DNA from: Acidobacteriaceae bacterium
Lineage (GTDB): Bacteria; Acidobacteriota; Terriglobia; Terriglobales; Acidobacteriaceae
Direction: 5' to 3'
DNA length: 62,983 bases
NCBI GenBank assembly: GCA_003165075.1
Contig: PLSM01000160.1
Span: forward strand, 1-62,983
The notes below the pieces were generated by a model that was given only the letters and a program-made list of their open reading frames with translations, ran no database searches and was not told where the DNA came from. A program made the translations under genes and the position numbers. Shown here piece by piece: positions 41,781 to 52,615 of this stretch; within the stretch, counting starts at the first letter, position 1, and the number at the start of each line of letters is the position of its first letter.

Positions 41781-44240
41781 ATGAGCACGACTTCCCCGGT
41801 CGCAATTGCCGCATTAGGCGTTGCCACACAGCCGCTTCTGGTTCGCCGTGCCGCGGTGCTGGGCGCCGGAACCATGGGATCGCGCATCGCCGCGCACCTG
41901 GCCAACGCTGGAATTCCTACGTTACTGCTGGATATGGTTCCGGCGGGCGAAGGGCCGCGCAATCGGCTCGCCCTGGGCGCGTTAGACGCGCTGGCCAATA
42001 CGAAGCCGGCTGCCTTGTATGTGCCGTCGGCGGCTGCGCTTATTTCTGCCGGCAACTTTGAGGACGACCTGCCGAAACTCGCTCAATGTGACTGGGTGAT
42101 CGAGGTCGTCGCGGAGAACCTGGGGATCAAGACTGCGCTGCTGGAGCGCATCGCGCCGCACCTGGCCCCTCATGCCGTGCTGACCACGAATACCTCAGGA
42201 TTGCCGATCGCACAGATCGCTGCCGGAATCACTGCCGCCGCAGGTGGACTGCGGAAGAGATTCTTCGGGACGCACTTCTTCAATCCGCCTCGGTATATGC
42301 GGCTGCTGGAGGTGATTCCCACCGCGGAGAGCGACCCCGGTACGGTAGCCGCGTTTGCCGCATTCGCCGACCGCATCCTGGGCAAGCAAGTGGTGTATGC
42401 CAACGATACGCCCAACTTTATCGCCAACCGAATCGGCATCGCAGTGATGTTCTGCGCGGCTTCGCTGATGCTGGATCAGGGGCTGACTATTGAGGAAGTG
42501 GATGCACTGACCGGAACGGCCATCGGCTGGCCGCGCACCGGCACCTTCAGGCTTGCGGACATGGTGGGGATCGACATACTGGCACATGTTGCGGCCAACT
42601 TTCCCCAAGGCGTTGCGCAGAGCGGATTTTCAGGAGTGCTGGAAGAGATTGTCAAGCGCGGCTGGCTGGGCGACAAAGCCGGGCAGGGCTTCTACAAAAA
42701 AAGCCGCGGAGCCGATGGAAAAGAAATGAGGCTGGTGCTGGACCCGGCCACGTTCGAGTACCGCGCCTCAGCCAAACCAGCGCTGCCCGCGCTGGAGATG
42801 GCGAAGAACGCCGCCACGGTTGAGGAGCGGCTGCGCCTGTTGCTGGCCAACGATCCGGCCAAGGACAAGGCAGCGAAGTTTCTCTGGCCTTTTCTGGCGA
42901 CGCTGTGGAATTTTGCCGCAGAGCGGATCGGGGAAGCAGCCGGAGACGCGCCCTCCATCGACTGCGCCATGCGCGCCGGATTCAACTGGGAATTGGGTCC
43001 ATTTGAGATGTGGGACGCAGCGGGCGTGGAGACTACCGTGGCACGCATGAAGGCGATGGGAGTGGTGCCCAGCCCGCGTGCCGAGGTGCTGCTCGCGGCC
43101 GGGCAGTCCGCCTGGTACGCGCACGAAGGGCACGCGTGCTTCCAGCCGCAAACCGGCACAATGGAGCCCGTCGCCGTAGTTCCCGGCCACGCGCGGGTCG
43201 CGGAGTTCCGGCGCTCGCACGGAGTTGTGCGAAGCAACCCCGGGGCCTCACTGGTGGACCTGGGCGACGGAATCGGCTGCATCGAACTGCACTCGCTCAA
43301 AAACGCTATTGGCGGGGACGTGCTGGCGCTGATTTCCGCGGTGCTGAACCCTGCTTCAGATGCAGTACGCGACTTTGCCGGTATTGTGATCACCGGCGAC
43401 CGCGACAACTTCAGCGTAGGAGCCAATCTGCTGCAGATGCTGCTGGTGGCGCAGGAGGGCGAGTGGGAGGAGTTGGACGCCGTGATTCACGGCTTCCAAC
43501 AGATGACTGCGGCAATCAAGTTCTGCCCGCGCCCGGTGGTGGTTGCGCCCTTTGGGTTGACGCTGGGAGGCGGCGCGGAGATTTGCCTGCACGCAGCGCG
43601 CCGCCAGCCCCATGCGGAGACGTACATCGGGCTGGTCGAGACCGGTGTGGGCCTCATCCCGGCCGGAGGCGGGACCAAGGAGATGCTGCTGCGAGCAGTG
43701 GACGCAGCCGCCGCGCTGGCGCCGCCTGACCCGAAAGATCCTCCATCGCGCTTTGCACAATCGGCGGAGATGGCTACGGCGCTTAAGCGCGCACTGGAAA
43801 CCATCGCCATGGCCAAGGTTTCAATCTCCGCTGCCGATGCAAGGCAGCTGGGCCTGCTGGCGCCCGCCGATCGCATTACCCTCAACCGGGAGCGACTGCT
43901 GCTGGACGCCAAAGCGCAGGCTGCAACGCTTGCCGGAGAGGGCTACACGGCACCGCAACCGCGCACGCAGATTTCCGCGCCGGGCACGGCGGCGCTGGCC
44001 AGGCTGGAGACGGGTATTTTTCTGATGGGCGAGGCTGGTTACGCCTCAGAGTACGACCAGAAGGTAGCGCGCTGGGCCGCATACATCCTCTGCGGTGGCC
44101 GGGTAACGGCGGGGTCACTGCTCAGCGAGCAATACCTGCTGGACCTGGAACGCGAAGCGTTTCTGTCGCTTTGCGGCGAACGCAAGACGCAGGAACGCAT
44201 AGCATTTACGCTGAAAACCGGCAAGCCGCTGCGGAACTAA
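41781..44240 (+). CDS. 3-hydroxyacyl-CoA dehydrogenase/enoyl-CoA hydratase (FadN-like)
   Basis: 819 residues, a bifunctional beta-oxidation enzyme of the dehydrogenase-first (FadN) order. NAD motif GAGTMG at 28-33, FFGTHFFNPPRYMRLLEVIPT is the dehydrogenase signature, and GWPRTGTFRLADMVGIDIL follows. C-terminal hydratase/isomerase part has GIVITGDRDNFSVGANL and PFGLTLGGGAEICLHA, the oxyanion-hole motif. Start at ATG 41781 with GGGAG upstream. A thiolase gene at 45714 could finish the cycle, but a toxin module and a hypothetical gene lie between. Confidence 0.92.
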   Translation: MSTTSPVAIAALGVATQPLLVRRAAVLGAGTMGSRIAAHLANAGIPTLLLDMVPAGEGPRNRLALGALDALANTKPAALYVPSAAALISAGNFEDDLPKLAQCDWVIEVVAENLGIKTALLERIAPHLAPHAVLTTNTSGLPIAQIAAGITAAAGGLRKRFFGTHFFNPPRYMRLLEVIPTAESDPGTVAAFAAFADRILGKQVVYANDTPNFIANRIGIAVMFCAASLMLDQGLTIEEVDALTGTAIGWPRTGTFRLADMVGIDILAHVAANFPQGVAQSGFSGVLEEIVKRGWLGDKAGQGFYKKSRGADGKEMRLVLDPATFEYRASAKPALPALEMAKNAATVEERLRLLLANDPAKDKAAKFLWPFLATLWNFAAERIGEAAGDAPSIDCAMRAGFNWELGPFEMWDAAGVETTVARMKAMGVVPSPRAEVLLAAGQSAWYAHEGHACFQPQTGTMEPVAVVPGHARVAEFRRSHGVVRSNPGASLVDLGDGIGCIELHSLKNAIGGDVLALISAVLNPASDAVRDFAGIVITGDRDNFSVGANLLQMLLVAQEGEWEELDAVIHGFQQMTAAIKFCPRPVVVAPFGLTLGGGAEICLHAARRQPHAETYIGLVETGVGLIPAGGGTKEMLLRAVDAAAALAPPDPKDPPSRFAQSAEMATALKRALETIAMAKVSISAADARQLGLLAPADRITLNRERLLLDAKAQAATLAGEGYTAPQPRTQISAPGTAALARLETGIFLMGEAGYASEYDQKVARWAAYILCGGRVTAGSLLSEQYLLDLEREAFLSLCGERKTQERIAFTLKTGKPLRN

Positions 44241-44250
44241 CATTAGACAT

Positions 44251-44262
44251 ATGTACGTACAT
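44251..44262. promoter_or_regulatory. Palindromic operator candidate of the toxin module
   Basis: ATGTACGTACAT is a perfect 12-bp palindrome, extended by ACAT to the left and GTGG to the right. It starts 11 bases after the fadN stop and 44 bases before the antitoxin ATG, a normal place for autoregulation by the antitoxin or toxin complex. Confidence 0.55.
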
Positions 44263-44294
44263 GTGGGAAGATGATTCCGACAAGGAGAGTCATC

Positions 44295-44663
44295 ATGTAT
44301 CACGACCCGAAGACGGTTCTTTCGCCCAGGGACAGAGTCAAGTCTGTGGAAGTGGTTTATGACGCAGGCCCTGTTGATGGGAGCTGGTCGGTGGCACAAC
44401 TCGAATGGGGCGATTCGTCCGCTGTTGGAATCCGTTGGAATGGGGACAGTGTCAGCACCAAAGGTCTGCCCCAGGCGCGTGGAAATCCTACTTGGTTTGT
44501 CGTTCCGAAGGAGCTTGAGAATGCCGTCCTGAATGCCGCTCAGGAATGGAACCGGAAGAAACAGAAGAACCTTGCGGAAGGCTATCGCCAGATGGCGGCC
44601 GACCGGGCGCGAGAGACGGAAGCCGAGGAGTGGACGGAGGCCTTTATTGGCGATATCGATTGA
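44295..44663 (+). CDS. MazF partner: probable antitoxin with unusual N-domain
   Basis: 122 residues. AAGGAG at 44282-44287 supports ATG 44295. Residues 1-80 are a compact domain (VEVVYDAGPVDGSWSVAQLEW, GIRWNGDS, GLPQARGNPTWFVVP) that I remember as a free-standing small uncharacterised protein; I do not recognise a DNA-binding fold. Residues about 85-122 are a helix with an acidic end (RARETEAEEWTEAFIGDID) like MazE-type tails that bind MazF. Its stop overlaps the toxin start by 17 bases. Antitoxin function is inferred from the toxin neighbour and the tail. Confidence 0.65.
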   Translation: MYHDPKTVLSPRDRVKSVEVVYDAGPVDGSWSVAQLEWGDSSAVGIRWNGDSVSTKGLPQARGNPTWFVVPKELENAVLNAAQEWNRKKQKNLAEGYRQMAADRARETEAEEWTEAFIGDID

Positions 44664-44988
44664 GCGAGGAAGCGTTCATTGGGTCAATTTTGAACCTAGT
44701 TTGGGTGGAGAAATCAAGAAGACCCGGCCGGCGATCATTTTGTCGAACAATGCGGCCAATACCTATCTGAATCGAGTCCAAGTCGTTCCAATCACATCCA
44801 ACACAGATCGCCTTTATCCCGGAGAGGCGTATGTAAGTCTCAACACAGAAAAGCGGAAAGCAATGGCCGATCAACTGACCACAGTCAGCAAGCTGAGACT
44901 TGGCGCTAAAATTGGATTTCTGTGTAAAGAAGACTTGGGCAAGGTAGAGGCTGCAGTTCTGCTTCAACTTGGTATTGATTGCTCTTGA
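44647..44988 (+). CDS. MazF/PemK-family endoribonuclease toxin
   Basis: 113 residues, PemK/MazF type. RGSVHWVNFEPSLGGEIKKTRPAIILSN is the typical N-terminal beta sheet and the conserved KTRP arginine. VVPITSN and DQLTTVSKLRLGAKIGFL follow, the latter with the conserved threonine/serine near the active site. It cleaves single-stranded RNA at short sites; specificity is unknown. Start TTG 44647 has GGAGG at 44636-44640, so translation begins inside the antitoxin gene. With the antitoxin, it interrupts the fatty-acid genes. Confidence 0.86.
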   Translation: MAISIERGSVHWVNFEPSLGGEIKKTRPAIILSNNAANTYLNRVQVVPITSNTDRLYPGEAYVSLNTEKRKAMADQLTTVSKLRLGAKIGFLCKEDLGKVEAAVLLQLGIDCS

Positions 44989-44997
44989 GAGTGTGCC

Positions 44998-45618
44998 GTG
45001 CTTTGTGCTGGCTTGAAACCGGTGTGGTGGTTGGGAAGTTGGCTGTGCTTCGCTTGTCCCGTCATCGCAGCTCAACAGCAGCAGCCGCAACTGGCGCGAC
45101 TGACTGAATCAGGGCATGTAGCTGTCGCCGGACATTTAGTTTCGTATCTTATCCATCGGCTGCCGGTGAACGCGTTTCCGGGGCTTCCTGCCGAAATTCA
45201 GGATTTGCTGAACCGGCGCGGTTGCCTTATACCGCAGACCTACGAGGCACACCACCCTGAAAATGTAATTCACGCCAGCCTGGAACGCACCGGATCCTCC
45301 GATTGGGCTGTACTGTGCGCGGCGCAGGGCACGGTTTCGCTGCTGGTTTTTTTCTCAAGCGCGCCGGCAGAACCCTTGCTTCTGGCAGTCGCGCCGGAAA
45401 CGACGCGGCTGCAAGCCCACGACGCTACAGGAGTTCTGGGCTTCAACTGGGGCATCGATCCCGCGTCTCCGGCGAAAGTCCACGAGGCTCAAATGGGCAT
45501 GGAGCACCGTCCGCCGCTGGTGGACCACGATGCCCTGGCGGATTCGGTGGTGGAAGGCCGCACTGTGTATCACTTCTACGCACGAAGTGCCTGGACGCTG
45601 CTTGAGATGCCGGAATAA
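44998..45618 (+). CDS. Secreted protein of unknown function
   Basis: 206 residues, GTG start at 44998, nine bases after mazF. The N-terminus (PVWWLGSWLCFACPVIAAQ) is a signal peptide. After it come segments such as SYLIHRLPVNAFPGLPAEIQDLL and GCLIPQTYEAHHPENVIHASLERTGSSDWAVLC. The pattern reads like a conserved acidobacterial hypothetical, but I can name no family. It may share the mazF transcript because of the short gap. Confidence 0.6.
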   Translation: MLCAGLKPVWWLGSWLCFACPVIAAQQQQPQLARLTESGHVAVAGHLVSYLIHRLPVNAFPGLPAEIQDLLNRRGCLIPQTYEAHHPENVIHASLERTGSSDWAVLCAAQGTVSLLVFFSSAPAEPLLLAVAPETTRLQAHDATGVLGFNWGIDPASPAKVHEAQMGMEHRPPLVDHDALADSVVEGRTVYHFYARSAWTLLEMPE

Positions 45619-45713
45619 AGCGAGCCCCGTCGAGATGCCGCAGTTGACCGTGGCGCGGGCTTCCAGCTATTGATTGCTTTGGCGATATAGGGGTTCTCGA
45701 AGGAGCGACATCC

Positions 45714-46898
45714 ATGCCGGAAGCGGTTCTAGTCAGCGCTGTGCGCACTCCGGTGGGCCGCGCGCCCAAAGGTGCGCTGTCTACCACCCGCCCCGACGAT
45801 CTGGCGGCCCTTGCTGTGAGCGCGGCACTGGAGAGGGTTCCGGGGCTGGACAGGGCGGAGATCGACGACGTGATCCTGGGCTGCGCGCAGCCGGAAGGTG
45901 AGCAGGGCTGGAACATCGCCCGCATGACGGCACTGCGCGCGCAACTGCCAGTAGAGGTGCCGGGCGTGACCGTGAACCGGCTGTGCGCTTCCGGCCTGGA
46001 GGCCATTGTGCAGGCCGATCTGCGTATTCGCGCGGGCGGCGATCGCGTGGTGGTGGCAGGTGGCGCGGAAAGCATGAGTCTGCTGCCCTCGGGCGGACTC
46101 AAGCCAAGCCCCAATCCCTGGCTGGCCGAGCATTACCCGGCGGCGCTGATGACCATGGGCCTGACCGCCGAGCGCGTCGCGCGCCACTACAAGGTCTCAC
46201 GCGAAGACCAGGACGCATTTGCCGTGAGAAGCCACCAGAAGGCGCTGGCCGCGCAAGCCGCCGGACGCTTTGACGATGAACTGATTCCGGTGAAGATCAC
46301 AAGCGCGGTTCCCGGCGCCAAACCGGGCAAGCCTCAGGTCACCGAGTCGGTGTTTGCCGCGGACGAGGGTCCGCGCGCGGGCACTTCAGCAGACGCGCTG
46401 GCCAAGCTGAAGCCCGCGTTTCACGCCCAGGGAACAGTGACCGCCGGGAATGCCTCGCAGACCTCGGACGGCGCGGCCGCGGCAGTTCTGATGGAGGCGG
46501 GCCGGGCGAGGGAATTGGGGATTCGCCCGCTGGCACGGCTGGTGGCCTACGCCGTTACCGGTTGCCTGCCGGAGGAAATGGGCATCGGCCCCATCTACGC
46601 CATTCCCCGGGCGCTGAAGCGTGCCGGACTGACTCTCAACGACATCGGCCTGATCGAATTCAACGAGGCCTTTGCTGCGCAGGCGGTGGCGGTGATTCGG
46701 GAACTGGGGCTGGATGCGGAACGAATCAACGTGAACGGCGGCGCCATTGCTCTGGGGCATCCGCTGGGTTGCACGGGGGCCAAGCTCACGGCGACGCTGC
46801 TGGCCGAGATGCGGCGGCGACAGGTTCGCTATGGGATGGTGACCATGTGCGTGGGCGGGGGACAAGGCGCGGCGGGCATCTTTGAGTTGCTGAATTAG
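45714..46898 (+). CDS. fadA: Acetyl-CoA acyltransferase (thiolase)
   Basis: 394 residues. The last step of beta-oxidation, splitting 3-ketoacyl-CoA. Acylated cysteine C91 in [11 protein letters not shown]349 in [14 protein letters not shown], and C379 in [19 protein letters not shown] and [13 protein letters not shown] are typical. ATG 45714 has GGAGCGAC upstream. The fadN-like gene is 1.5 kb upstream on the same strand. A hairpin follows it. Confidence 0.93.
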   Translation: MPEAVLVSAVRTPVGRAPKGALSTTRPDDLAALAVSAALERVPGLDRAEIDDVILGCAQPEGEQGWNIARMTALRAQLPVEVPGVTVNRLCASGLEAIVQADLRIRAGGDRVVVAGGAESMSLLPSGGLKPSPNPWLAEHYPAALMTMGLTAERVARHYKVSREDQDAFAVRSHQKALAAQAAGRFDDELIPVKITSAVPGAKPGKPQVTESVFAADEGPRAGTSADALAKLKPAFHAQGTVTAGNASQTSDGAAAAVLMEAGRARELGIRPLARLVAYAVTGCLPEEMGIGPIYAIPRALKRAGLTLNDIGLIEFNEAFAAQAVAVIRELGLDAERINVNGGAIALGHPLGCTGAKLTATLLAEMRRRQVRYGMVTMCVGGGQGAAGIFELLN

Positions 46899-46932
46899 GT
46901 CAGAACAGGGCAGAAATCTACATGCACAAACA

Positions 46933-46962
46933 GGAACAGCCGGGAGAGTCCCCGGCTGTTCC
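46933..46962. terminator. Bidirectional hairpin between thiolase gene and rpsT
   Basis: GGAACAGCCGGG (46933-46944), loop AGAGTC, CCCGGCTGTTCC (46951-46962). A perfect 12-bp stem, GC-rich. The minus-strand tail reads TGTTTGTGCAT, the plus tail TTACTACC; neither has a good U run, but its place between convergent genes suits terminator use. Confidence 0.65.
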
Positions 46963-46993
46963 TTACTACCAAGCTTTTCGAAGCTGTGTTGCG

Positions 46994-47269
46994 CTACGCC
47001 TTGGCGGTGGCAAGGGCCTTCAGCCGCGCATTGAGGCGGCTCTTGTAGCGGGAGACGGTGTTGTCGTGGAGAACACCCTTTTGCACGCTCTTGTCGAGGG
47101 TGGATACCGTCTCGCGGTATTGCTCCTGGGCGGCCTTGACGTCACCCTTGGAGATGGCCTCACGCAATAGGCGCAAGCTGCTGCGCACGCGGGTGCGGTT
47201 GGCGCGGTTCACCGCGGTACGGGTCTCGGTCTGGCGGGCACGCTTCAGCGAAGATACATGGTTTGCCAT
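46994..47269 (-). CDS. rpsT: 30S ribosomal protein S20
   Basis: 91 residues, usual length. [30 protein letters not shown], then [41 protein letters not shown] are the S20 pattern: small, very basic. It binds 16S rRNA early in assembly. Convergent with the thiolase gene; the hairpin at 46933 serves its 3' end. Confidence 0.97.
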   Translation of the reverse strand: MANHVSSLKRARQTETRTAVNRANRTRVRSSLRLLREAISKGDVKAAQEQYRETVSTLDKSVQKGVLHDNTVSRYKSRLNARLKALATAKA

Positions 47270-47537
47270 TACTATTCCTTAATCTTTGGCCCCGATGTCA
47301 GGGGTGGATGATGCGGTGTGAGAATGCAACTTGAGCCGCATCCCTCGCAATTCCTTAGTCTACGGGAAAGCAGGCAGCGGGTCAATGGTCACACGTTTCG
47401 GCGGCGAGGAGGCGCACCGGGCAAGGTGAAGGGCTGATTTTTGTCAATCGAACCACAATCCAGGATCGTCAAATATTCACCAGCGACGGCCGGGACGCTG
47501 CCAGTCTGAAAATTCCCCCAATAGGAGAAGGATCTCT

Positions 47538-48113
47538 ATGAACAGACGAGGGTTTGGCAGGTTGCTCGCCTTGGCCGGAGCCGGGATGGGGACGCGCACG
47601 TTCGCCGCGGTTGCTGCGCCTGAAGCTCTTCATCTGAAGCGAAATGGCTGGATGCCCAACAACGAAGACCTGCCGGTGCTGCTGTATCGCGGTGCGTTTG
47701 CGCCCGTCGAGGATATGGCGTCTGCCATGGAAAGGACCTTTGAGCGGAACGGCTGGCCGCCGCAGTGGCGCAATGGGGTTTACGACTTTCACCACTATCA
47801 CTCCACGGCGCATGAGGTGCTGGGATTTGCAGGCGGATGGGGTCGCCTGGTGCTGGGCGGAGAGGGAGGCCGTGAACTGACCGTCAAAGCCGGCGACGTT
47901 GCGCTGCTGCCGGCAGGGACGGGACATTGCAAGCTCAATGCCAGTTCAGACTTTCTCGTGGTCGGCGCTTATCCCACCGGTGAGACGTGGGACATCTGCC
48001 GGACGGGGCCGGATGAGGCGACCCTGGAACGAATGAAGAAGGTGGTGTTCCCGGCCTCCGATCCAGTAAGTGGGCCGGGCGGCCCGCTGGTGAAACAGTG
48101 GCTCCGCGCATAG
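47538..48113 (+). CDS. Tat-signal cupin, YjlB-like
   Basis: 191 residues. [23 protein letters not shown] has the twin-arginine pattern, so the protein probably leaves the cytoplasm folded. The cupin motif begins at [25 protein letters not shown] and is completed by [19 protein letters not shown]. subtilis YjlB has the same arrangement. Metal ligands appear to be the two histidines HxH region, E, and H of GTGH. AGGAGAAGG upstream supports the ATG. Role unknown. Confidence 0.78.
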   Translation: MNRRGFGRLLALAGAGMGTRTFAAVAAPEALHLKRNGWMPNNEDLPVLLYRGAFAPVEDMASAMERTFERNGWPPQWRNGVYDFHHYHSTAHEVLGFAGGWGRLVLGGEGGRELTVKAGDVALLPAGTGHCKLNASSDFLVVGAYPTGETWDICRTGPDEATLERMKKVVFPASDPVSGPGGPLVKQWLRA

Positions 48114-48368
48114 TCGAGACTGAAGCGTGCCGGAGCGGAAGGGGCGGATCTGGGGCCGCGCAGGTATCTGCCGAGGCACAGTATTCACCAAAAATCCTTG
48201 CACCCCCGATTGACGTGCCGCTCCGCCGGCGCTACTCTCTCCCCAAGTACAGGATTTGGCCGCCCTCGCCAACCCGCCCCTATTGCCAACCGCCGACGCT
48301 TCGGCGTGGTCCTGTACGGCGAACGCAAAGAATTCCTGCGCAACCCAGCCAACCCACAACCTGGACCC

Positions 48369-49445
<1,077 letters not shown>

Positions 49446-49523
49446 GTTTGGCTTTCGCGTAGAATCGGAAAAGAGACGGGGCGTGTATCCGCTGCGGTCT
49501 ACTGCGGCCAAACCTCGCGCACG

Positions 49524-50093
49524 ATGATTCTCCTCGACCCAAAACTGGACCGTGACCCTGCGCCTGATAAGACATTGGCGAAGCGGGTTCATGCCATTCG
49601 CACGTCTGCCACCCCTCGCGCCCATCGAGTGCCTACTGCACGGGCTCTGGCGCGCTTCCTCGCCGTGGCACAGGCTGCGGTGAAGCTGCGTGGACAGGTG
49701 ACGGTGCTGTTGACCACCGATGCAGGGATCCGCGAGCTCAATCGGCGCTTTAGAGGAATCAACAAGGCTACCGACGTGCTCTCGTTTCCTGCCGCCGAAC
49801 CGGTGGTCTCCGAGGTCGCCGGTGATCTGGCAATCAGCGTGCCGACGGCGCGGCGTCAGGCCGCCGAGCAGGGTCATGCACTTGCAACAGAGATCAAGGT
49901 GCTGATGCTGCACGGTCTGCTCCACCTTGCGGGCTACGATCACGAAGCCGACAGCGGCCGGATGGCAAGGCGTGAGCGGCTGTTGCGCGCTCGACTGGGG
50001 CTGCCGCAAGGGCTGATCGAGCGCGCCGAACCCGAGCGCGGACCTCGCAAACAGATGCGAAATAAGATTTCTGCCAGGGGAGCGCGGCCATGA
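49524..50093 (+). CDS. ybeY: rRNA maturation endonuclease YbeY
   Basis: 189 residues. The zinc-binding motif [11 protein letters not shown] is at 130-140 (H130, H134, H140). [11 protein letters not shown] and the N-terminal [19 protein letters not shown] are typical. It acts in 16S rRNA 3'-end maturation and ribosome quality control. An extra stretch of about 30 residues at the N-terminus is longer than usual and may reflect a downstream start. Its stop overlaps the start of the next gene (ATGA), so it is coupled to corC. Confidence 0.92.
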   Translation: MILLDPKLDRDPAPDKTLAKRVHAIRTSATPRAHRVPTARALARFLAVAQAAVKLRGQVTVLLTTDAGIRELNRRFRGINKATDVLSFPAAEPVVSEVAGDLAISVPTARRQAAEQGHALATEIKVLMLHGLLHLAGYDHEADSGRMARRERLLRARLGLPQGLIERAEPERGPRKQMRNKISARGARP

Positions 50094-51394
50094 CCACGCT
50101 CGCCATTCTGCTGTTGGTGCTGGTGGCTCTGGTGGAGACACTGGCCTCGTATATCAGCCGCATTTATTCAGAATTCGGCAAGATACTGGCGCGCGAGGTC
50201 CAGGAGAATCTGGACGCGTGGGAGGTCCAGATAGAACCACAACTCGGACTGAGCCGCGAGCATGCGGCGCTGTCCGCGGCAGTGCTGCAGCAACTGGCGC
50301 TGGGCGCCATCTCTCTGGCATTGGGAGCAATACTCTTCGATCGCGCTCCGCACCTGGCGCGGCCCACGTATGCCGAGATCGCGCAGGCAATTCTTGCCGT
50401 GGTGCTGGTGGTGGTTTTCTGCAACCAGATTCTTCCGACCCTGCTCTTCAACCACACGCGAGGACATTGGGCGGCGCGGCTGGTGTGGCCCATCCGCCTG
50501 CTGCTGTGGCTTGTGACGCCTGTTACCGTCTTTGTCCGCTTCTTCTATTCCGTGGCGTCGCTGGCAGACAAGCCGGCCAGCCCGGAGGAGGAGGCTGCCG
50601 TGGACGTGGAGGCCCTGCTGGAGGCCGGCGAAGAGGAGGGGATTCTGGAAGAGAATGACCGCGACCTGGTGCGCTCCGCGGTTGAATTCGGAGACAAACT
50701 GGTGCGTGATGTGATGACGCCGCGGCCGCAGATGTTCGCCGTGCCTCAATCCACGACGCTGGAAGAGTTTCTGGAACTGCTGCTCGAACACAACTTCTCG
50801 CGAGTGCCGGTCTACGCAGGTTCGCTGGACAGTATTACTGGTCTTGCGTTTGCGCACGACCTCTTGCAGGTCAGCGACGAAGAGGCTCGCACGCGCACGG
50901 TGGCCAGCATTCAGCGGCCGGCGGTTTTTGTTCCTGAGACCAAGCGGGGCTACGAATTGCTGCGCGAGATGCAGCGCGAGAAGCAGCATATGCGCATCGT
51001 CATCGACGAATATGGCGGGGTGGCCGGTCTGGTGACCATCGAAGACTTGCTGGAACAGATCGTGGGTGACATTCGCGATGAGCACGAGGAAGACGCGCCC
51101 ATCGAGGATCCGCAACGTGAGCCTGGCGGCCAGTGGGTTGTGCCGGGCAGCTTTCCGGTGGACCAGCTTGCGGACCTTTTCGGCGAGCCGATCGAACCGG
51201 GCGAGGCTTACGAAGCCACTACGCTCGGAGGCCTTGTGAGCGAGATCGAAGGCCGCATTCCGCTTCCTGGCGAGGTGGTGCTGCTGAAGACGGCAGGGCT
51301 GCGCATCGAGGTGATTGCCTCCACCGACCGCCGCGTGGAGCGCCTGCGAGTGTTCCCGCCGGAGGCCAAGGCTGCCACTCCGCTCCCCTCTTGA
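50090..51394 (+). CDS. CNNM/CorC-HlyC family transporter-associated protein
   Basis: 434 residues. DUF21 transmembrane domain with three to four helices (about 1-150), then a CBS pair ([37 protein letters not shown] ... [28 protein letters not shown]), then a CorC/HlyC domain ([14 protein letters not shown]). Related proteins take part in magnesium or cobalt efflux. Located inside the YbeY-Era gene group, as often in bacteria. Confidence 0.9.
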   Translation: MTTLAILLLVLVALVETLASYISRIYSEFGKILAREVQENLDAWEVQIEPQLGLSREHAALSAAVLQQLALGAISLALGAILFDRAPHLARPTYAEIAQAILAVVLVVVFCNQILPTLLFNHTRGHWAARLVWPIRLLLWLVTPVTVFVRFFYSVASLADKPASPEEEAAVDVEALLEAGEEEGILEENDRDLVRSAVEFGDKLVRDVMTPRPQMFAVPQSTTLEEFLELLLEHNFSRVPVYAGSLDSITGLAFAHDLLQVSDEEARTRTVASIQRPAVFVPETKRGYELLREMQREKQHMRIVIDEYGGVAGLVTIEDLLEQIVGDIRDEHEEDAPIEDPQREPGGQWVVPGSFPVDQLADLFGEPIEPGEAYEATTLGGLVSEIEGRIPLPGEVVLLKTAGLRIEVIASTDRRVERLRVFPPEAKAATPLPS

Positions 51395-51459
51395 ACCTTG
51401 GTGCGTGACGCGGTGCAAGACGAAAATGCCGTACACTCAGTCAGGAGCACTTACCCCCT

Positions 51460-52581
51460 TTGAAATCCGGATTTGTTGCCATTCTGGGCCGGCCGAACGC
51501 CGGCAAAAGCACGCTGATGAACGCCCTTGCTGGCGAAAAGGTGGCCATTGTTACCGCCAAGCCGCAGACCACGCGGAACCGCATTGCCGGTGTGGTGGAA
51601 GTGCCTGCGCGCAAGGGCGCGCATTCGGCAGCACAGATCGTTTTTGTGGACACGCCGGGTGTGCACAAGCCCAGCTCGCAACTGGACCGGCGCATGTTGC
51701 AAGAGGTGCACGAAGCGCTGGAGACGCGCGACCTGGTGCTGGTGCTGGTGGACGCAAGCCGCCGTGTGCAACTGGAGTTGCCGCACGAGTCCAGCGCTAC
51801 GAGTGCGCCCGTGATTCCAGATGCGGAAGGAGAGACCGCGAGTGCTCCCCTTCCGCCGGCCACTGCCCGAAAGACCAAACGCCCCAACTGGGCCACCGAG
51901 GAAGAGTTTCTCTTCGGCCTCATTCGGGGGCTCGACTGCCCGGTTTTCCTGGTGCTGACCAAGATCGACCTGGTCGCCAAGGACAGGCTCTTGCCGCTGA
52001 TCGACGCGCTGACGCGCCAGTTCAACTTTGCGCAGATCATCCCTGTGAGCGCGCGCAAGCGCGATGGGCTCGACCTGCTGCTGCGCAAGATCGTCGATGT
52101 TCTTCCCACCGGTGAACGCTACTATCCCAAGGATCAGTACACCGACCAGCCGCAGCGTTTCATGGTGGCTGAACTGATTCGCGAGCGCATTCTGGTGGAT
52201 ACGGGCGAAGAAGTGCCCTATGCCTCGGCGGTGGTCATCGAGGAGTTTGAAGAGGCCGAACCGCCGGCGCCCCCGCGCAAGAAAGGTCCGCCTGCCCGGC
52301 TGCCTCTGACCCGCATCTCCGCCGCCATCTATTGTGAGCGCGAGGGACAGAAAGCCATCCTTATCGGCAAGGGCGGCGCGAAGCTGAAGGAGATTGGCAC
52401 CGGCGCGCGGAAGGAGATCGAGTCGTTGCTGGGGACGCGCGTTTATCTGCAACTGCATGTGATCGTCGAGCCCGGCTGGCGCGATTCGCGCACCTTCATC
52501 GAGTCGCTGGACTGGCGCCACCAACTGGAGAAACTAGCCGAGGGGCAGGGCGGCGAAACGCCTTTGGGCGAGGACGAATGA
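51460..52581 (+). CDS. era: GTPase Era with internal insertion
   Basis: 373 residues, against about 300 for most Era. Era binds 16S rRNA near its 3' end and checks 30S assembly. G1 GRPNAGKS 10-17, G2 area KPQTTRNRI, G3 DTPG 64-67, and G4 as TKID at 167-170 (the canonical NKxD asparagine is threonine). The extra length is mainly between G3 and G4 (about 104-145; Ala/Pro/Glu-rich) and a second short one before the KH domain (EEAEPPAPPRKKGPPARL). The C-terminal KH motif ILIGKGGAKLKEIGTGARKEIE is intact. TTG 51460 is the earliest candidate start in a poor context. Confidence 0.9.
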   Translation: MKSGFVAILGRPNAGKSTLMNALAGEKVAIVTAKPQTTRNRIAGVVEVPARKGAHSAAQIVFVDTPGVHKPSSQLDRRMLQEVHEALETRDLVLVLVDASRRVQLELPHESSATSAPVIPDAEGETASAPLPPATARKTKRPNWATEEEFLFGLIRGLDCPVFLVLTKIDLVAKDRLLPLIDALTRQFNFAQIIPVSARKRDGLDLLLRKIVDVLPTGERYYPKDQYTDQPQRFMVAELIRERILVDTGEEVPYASAVVIEEFEEAEPPAPPRKKGPPARLPLTRISAAIYCEREGQKAILIGKGGAKLKEIGTGARKEIESLLGTRVYLQLHVIVEPGWRDSRTFIESLDWRHQLEKLAEGQGGETPLGEDE

Positions 52582-52615
52582 AGCGGTCTTGACGTAGGCC
52601 TGAGAGCGGCTTGCT

